NCBI GenBank assembly: GCA_003223895.1 | Contig: QHXD01000116.1 | Location: 1 to 8,248 of the forward strand | Length of the DNA: 8,248 nucleotides | Source of the DNA: Acidobacteriota bacterium | GTDB lineage: Bacteria > Acidobacteriota > Terriglobia > 20CM-2-55-15 | Reading direction: 5' to 3' | In this document: piece by piece, positions 6,222 to 8,248 of the stretch | How positions within the stretch are numbered: position 1 is the stretch's first letter | How the letters are laid out: each line of letters begins with the position of its first letter | The notes under the pieces: generated by a model | Seen by the model: only the letters and a program-made list of their open reading frames with translations | Told to the model about the DNA's origin: nothing | Databases searched by the model: none | Position numbers and translations under genes: made by a program

Positions 6222-7633
6222 TCCGCAAAGTTCTCATCGCCAATCGTGGTGAAATCGCGATCCGCATCGGCCACACCTTGCGCGAGATGGAAATCGAAAC
6301 CGTTGCCGTATTTACCGATCCTGACGAACATTCGCTTCATGTTCCTGCCGCGGACGCGGCTTGCCATATTGAGAGCTACCTCGATGCCCGCGAAATCGTA
6401 CGAGCGGCCAAAGAATACGGCGCCGACGCGATCCATCCCGGCTACGGATTCCTTTCGGAAAGTCCGAGCCTTTCCGAGGAGTGCGAGAAGGCGGGGATCA
6501 TCTTCATAGGCCCTCGGCCGGATACGATTCGATCGATGGGCGACAAGCTTGAATCCAAGCGCGTGATGCAAGCCGCCGGAGTGCCGGTCGTTCCCACTTG
6601 GGACGGAAATCCGCCGGCGTCCGCATATCCCGTTCTGGTGAAAGCCGTCGGCGGTGGCGGCGGGAAAGGCATGCGGCTCGTGGAAAAGGCGGAGGATCTG
6701 GCAGAAGCCATGGCTTCTGCTTCTCGTGAGGCTTCGAAAGCGTTCAATGACAGCCGCGTCTTTGTCGAAAAATACATTCGACGGCCTCGCCACATCGAGT
6801 TCCAGATCCTGGGGGATTCCCACGGAAATCACATTCACGTGTTCGAGCGCGAATGCTCGATCCAGCGCCGCCACCAGAAGATCATCGAAGAAACACCCTC
6901 AACCGCGATGACGCTGAAACTCCGTGAAGAAATGGGTGCTGCCGCGGTGGCCGCGGCGAAAGCGGTCGATTATCGGGGCGCCGGAACAGTCGAGTTCATT
7001 TTGGACCCCATTGGCTCCTTCTACTTCCTCGAAATGAACACGCGCCTGCAAGTGGAACATCCGGTCACGGAGATGACAACAGGCCTCGATCTTGTTCGCG
7101 AACAAGTTCTGATCGCCGAAGGTCAGAGGCTTTTGTACCGCCAGGCGGATCTACACCCGGTGGGACATTCCATGGAGTGCCGCATCTACGCCGAAGTTCC
7201 CGAAGAAAACTTCCGCCCATCGACGGGAACGATCGAAATCTTCGAGGCGCCCGCGGGCCCCGGCGTCCGCCTGGACAGCGGCGTCGGGAAGAACTCTGTT
7301 GTGAGTTATCACTTCGACCCCCTGCTCGCCAAGCTCATCGTCTGGGCCTCTTCACGCGAGGCCGCCATCGATCGCATGAAGCGGGCTCTTGCTGATTTCG
7401 TGCTTCTCGGCGTGCGCAACAATATCGAATTCCTCCATCGCGTCATTTCCGACCCCGAGTTTTCCTCCGGAAAGATCGACACTGGCTTTCTCGACCGCCA
7501 TCCCGAACTCTTCACCGTTTCTACGGACGTTCCCGTCGAGGCCCTTCTCGTGGCTTCACTCGGAGGCGAGAAAACAGTGAGTGGGGCACACATTCCCGAC
7601 GTCTGGACCTCCGGCTTCTGGCGCAACTCATGA
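6218..7633 (+). CDS. liuD: Biotin carboxylase subunit of methylcrotonyl-CoA carboxylase (N-terminal half of a split alpha subunit)
   Basis: It carboxylates biotin using ATP and bicarbonate. The 471 residues contain a complete biotin carboxylase: N-terminal domain KVLIANRGEIAIRI (4-17) and HPGYGFLSE, ATP-grasp glycine loop GGGGGKGMR at 145-153, ERECSIQRRHQK, metal/bicarbonate centre LEMNTRLQVEHPVTE at 271-285 (Glu272, Asn274, Arg276, Glu280), and the C-terminal domain with VRLDSGV (Arg351) and the YHFDPLLAKLI stretch. Usual methylcrotonyl-CoA carboxylase alpha chains are about 650-700 residues and continue into a BT domain and biotinyl domain. Here the chain stops after PDVWTSGFWRNS, which resembles the linker just before the BT domain. 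The rest is encoded separately by the next gene. The ATG overlaps the liuC stop (ATGA), and no ribosome site is evident, pointing to reinitiation. It could be labelled AccC on sequence alone; the operon context assigns it to the leucine carboxylase. Confidence 0.92.
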   Translation: MIRKVLIANRGEIAIRIGHTLREMEIETVAVFTDPDEHSLHVPAADAACHIESYLDAREIVRAAKEYGADAIHPGYGFLSESPSLSEECEKAGIIFIGPRPDTIRSMGDKLESKRVMQAAGVPVVPTWDGNPPASAYPVLVKAVGGGGGKGMRLVEKAEDLAEAMASASREASKAFNDSRVFVEKYIRRPRHIEFQILGDSHGNHIHVFERECSIQRRHQKIIEETPSTAMTLKLREEMGAAAVAAAKAVDYRGAGTVEFILDPIGSFYFLEMNTRLQVEHPVTEMTTGLDLVREQVLIAEGQRLLYRQADLHPVGHSMECRIYAEVPEENFRPSTGTIEIFEAPAGPGVRLDSGVGKNSVVSYHFDPLLAKLIVWASSREAAIDRMKRALADFVLLGVRNNIEFLHRVISDPEFSSGKIDTGFLDRHPELFTVSTDVPVEALLVASLGGEKTVSGAHIPDVWTSGFWRNS

Positions 7634-8055
7634 CCTCGCGCAGCCACGGCACCTTTCACGCTTCGGGCCGCTCGATTCCCTTTCGCCTTCTTGAACCCAA
7701 CCTGATCGAAATCGACGGCAAGCGCTATCGCTTCTACGTCCTTCACAACCGCAACGAACACATCGTGTGGCTCAACGGCCATACCTATCATCTCCCGCGC
7801 GCTGAGAAAGGCGCCCTCAGTCACGCGGCAGCCGCGCCGGCTAGCGGCGAAATTACCGCGCTCATGCCCGGTAAAATTCTTCGGATCGAAGTGAACGCGG
7901 GGGATACGGTCGTCGAGAAGCAAACTGTCGCCATCATGGAGTCCATGAAGATGGAAAGCGCACTGCACGCCCCCAGGGCCGGCCGCGTTGCTGCGATTCA
8001 CTGCCAGCAAGGTCAGGTGGTCGAAATGGGGGAACTGTTGATCGTCATCGACTAG
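7630..8055 (+). CDS. Biotin carboxyl carrier protein with partial BT-like domain (C-terminal half of the split alpha subunit)
   Basis: This 141-residue protein carries biotin between the carboxylase and transferase sites. The C-terminal 75 residues (about 67-141) are a biotinyl domain: ALMPGKILRIEVNAGDTVVEKQ, the biotinylation motif MESMKME with Lys107 as the acceptor (Ser replaces the usual Ala of AMKM), and a closing VVEMGELLIVID. The first 60 residues (SIPFRLLEPNLIEIDGKRYRFYVLHNRNEHIVWLNGHTYHL) are beta-rich and look like the BT barrel that in fused alpha chains contacts the carboxyltransferase. An Ala/Pro linker (AAAAPAS) lies between. It starts with ATG overlapping the previous TGA by four bases and has no ribosome site close by, so its translation probably depends on the biotin carboxylase gene. 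A fused gene broken by a frameshift is the alternative, but both products are intact at their ends. Biotin protein ligase would be needed in trans. Confidence 0.92.
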   Translation: MTSRSHGTFHASGRSIPFRLLEPNLIEIDGKRYRFYVLHNRNEHIVWLNGHTYHLPRAEKGALSHAAAAPASGEITALMPGKILRIEVNAGDTVVEKQTVAIMESMKMESALHAPRAGRVAAIHCQQGQVVEMGELLIVID

Positions 8056-8102
8056 CCTTTGTGTCTTTGTGTTTAACCACTAAGACACAAAGGACACAAA
8101 GG
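8056..8102. repeat. Near-perfect palindrome (19-bp stem, 8-nt loop), probably a dispersed intergenic repeat
   Basis: The element starts on the base after the biotin-carrier stop. CCTTTGTGTC-TTTGTGTTT (8056-8074) pairs with the segment at 8083-8102: 19 pairs with one bulged G (8092) and one G-T wobble, loop AACCACTA. Each arm also contains a short direct repeat of TTTGTGT / ACACAAAG. It lacks a following T-run, so it is a poor terminator. Its AT-rich character contrasts with the GC-rich genes on both sides. I recall sequences of this kind (CACAAAGACACAAAGG and CACAGAGGACACAGAGG types) as common intergenic repeats in several soil and environmental phyla, but cannot search here. Its right arm reaches the -35 area of the downstream promoter. 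Confidence 0.75.
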
Positions 8103-8103
8103 C

Positions 8104-8123
8104 ATTCCTGCTAGAATTCAGCC
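8104..8123 (+). promoter_or_regulatory. Extended -10 promoter for HMG-CoA lyase gene, placed for a leaderless mRNA
   Basis: ATTCCTGCTA (8104-8113) leads into TGC-TAGAAT, with the hexamer at 8112-8117. Six bases (TCAGCC) separate it from the ATG at 8124. Both the 10-mer and its spacing are identical to those before proS. No Shine-Dalgarno is visible between the palindrome and the ATG. This would give the last gene its own transcript in addition to readthrough from the operon. Confidence 0.55.
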
Positions 8124-8248
8124 ATGGCAGCGTTACCAAAAAGTGTCCACATTGTCGAAGTCGGACCCCGCGACGGGCTTCAGAACGAGGCCAGGACCGT
8201 TCCCACAGACAAGAAGGCGGAGTTCGTCAAACTACTTGCTGCCGCGGG
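8124..8248 (+). CDS. liuE: Hydroxymethylglutaryl-CoA lyase, N-terminal fragment (runs off right edge)
   Basis: HMG-CoA lyase splits HMG-CoA into acetyl-CoA and acetoacetate, the last step of leucine degradation. Only 41 complete codons are in the window, but they hold the family's N-terminal signature: VHIVEVGPRDGLQNE at about 8-22, with the Arg-Asp pair (R16, D17) that corresponds to catalytic Arg41 and metal-binding Asp42 of the human enzyme. The family is about 300 residues, so roughly 85 percent is missing. Other DRE-TIM lyases (citramalate, isopropylmalate synthases) share part of this motif, but GPRDGLQNE is characteristic of HMG-CoA lyase, and the upstream genes make exactly its substrate. 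It lies 68 nt after the biotin-carrier gene behind a palindrome and a probable promoter of its own; no ribosome site precedes its ATG. Confidence 0.9.
   Translation, partial: MAALPKSVHIVEVGPRDGLQNEARTVPTDKKAEFVKLLAAA

Noticed and set aside
7618..7640. Frameshift pseudogene joining biotin carboxylase and carrier
   Set aside because: Both parts are complete in their catalytic motifs, and the junction is a standard ATGA overlap like the one before it; a sequencing error remains possible but is not needed.
8056..8102. Rho-independent terminator
   Set aside because: The stem is AT-rich and followed by GCATTCCTG, with no T-run.

Overview
The window is a GC-rich bacterial chromosomal segment carrying catabolic genes. 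The coding style, the two-subunit B12 mutase, the archaeal/eukaryote-type prolyl-tRNA synthetase and an intergenic palindrome of the TTTGTGTC...GACACAAA kind are compatible with an Acidobacteriota-like soil bacterium. That placement is a guess from general character, not from a marker gene.

Left part, minus strand (1-1628): a small cysteine-rich lipoprotein of unknown function is followed 25 nt later by proS. proS runs off the left edge and lacks its C-terminal part. A 78-nt divergent spacer (1629-1706) separates this pair from the plus-strand operon.

Right part, plus strand (1707-8248): a compact operon-like run. It encodes the large and small subunits of a coenzyme-B12 acyl-CoA mutase, the 3-methylcrotonyl-CoA carboxylase carboxyltransferase (LiuB), 3-methylglutaconyl-CoA hydratase (LiuC), biotin carboxylase, a separate biotin-carrier protein, and the start of HMG-CoA lyase (LiuE). 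Together LiuB, LiuC, the biotin carboxylase with its carrier, and LiuE convert 3-methylcrotonyl-CoA to acetyl-CoA and acetoacetate, the lower half of leucine degradation. Isovaleryl-CoA dehydrogenase (LiuA) and the mutase G-protein chaperone are not in the window.

Five points stand out. (1) The mutase is probably not a methylmalonyl-CoA mutase. It has Phe72 and Gln190 where methylmalonyl-CoA mutase has Tyr89 and Arg207, the pattern of isobutyryl-CoA mutase. It is translationally coupled to leucine genes, which suggests it may interconvert branched acyl-CoAs such as pivalyl-/isovaleryl-CoA. (2) It also has a His in place of a normally conserved active-site-region Asp. (3) The carboxylase alpha subunit is split in two at an ATGA overlap near the start of its BT domain. 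(4) proS and the HMG-CoA lyase gene share the same 10-mer ATTCCTGCTA at exactly the same distance from ATG; it forms an extended -10 promoter placed for leaderless transcription. (5) Two strong inverted repeats lie in the only two real gaps of the operon.
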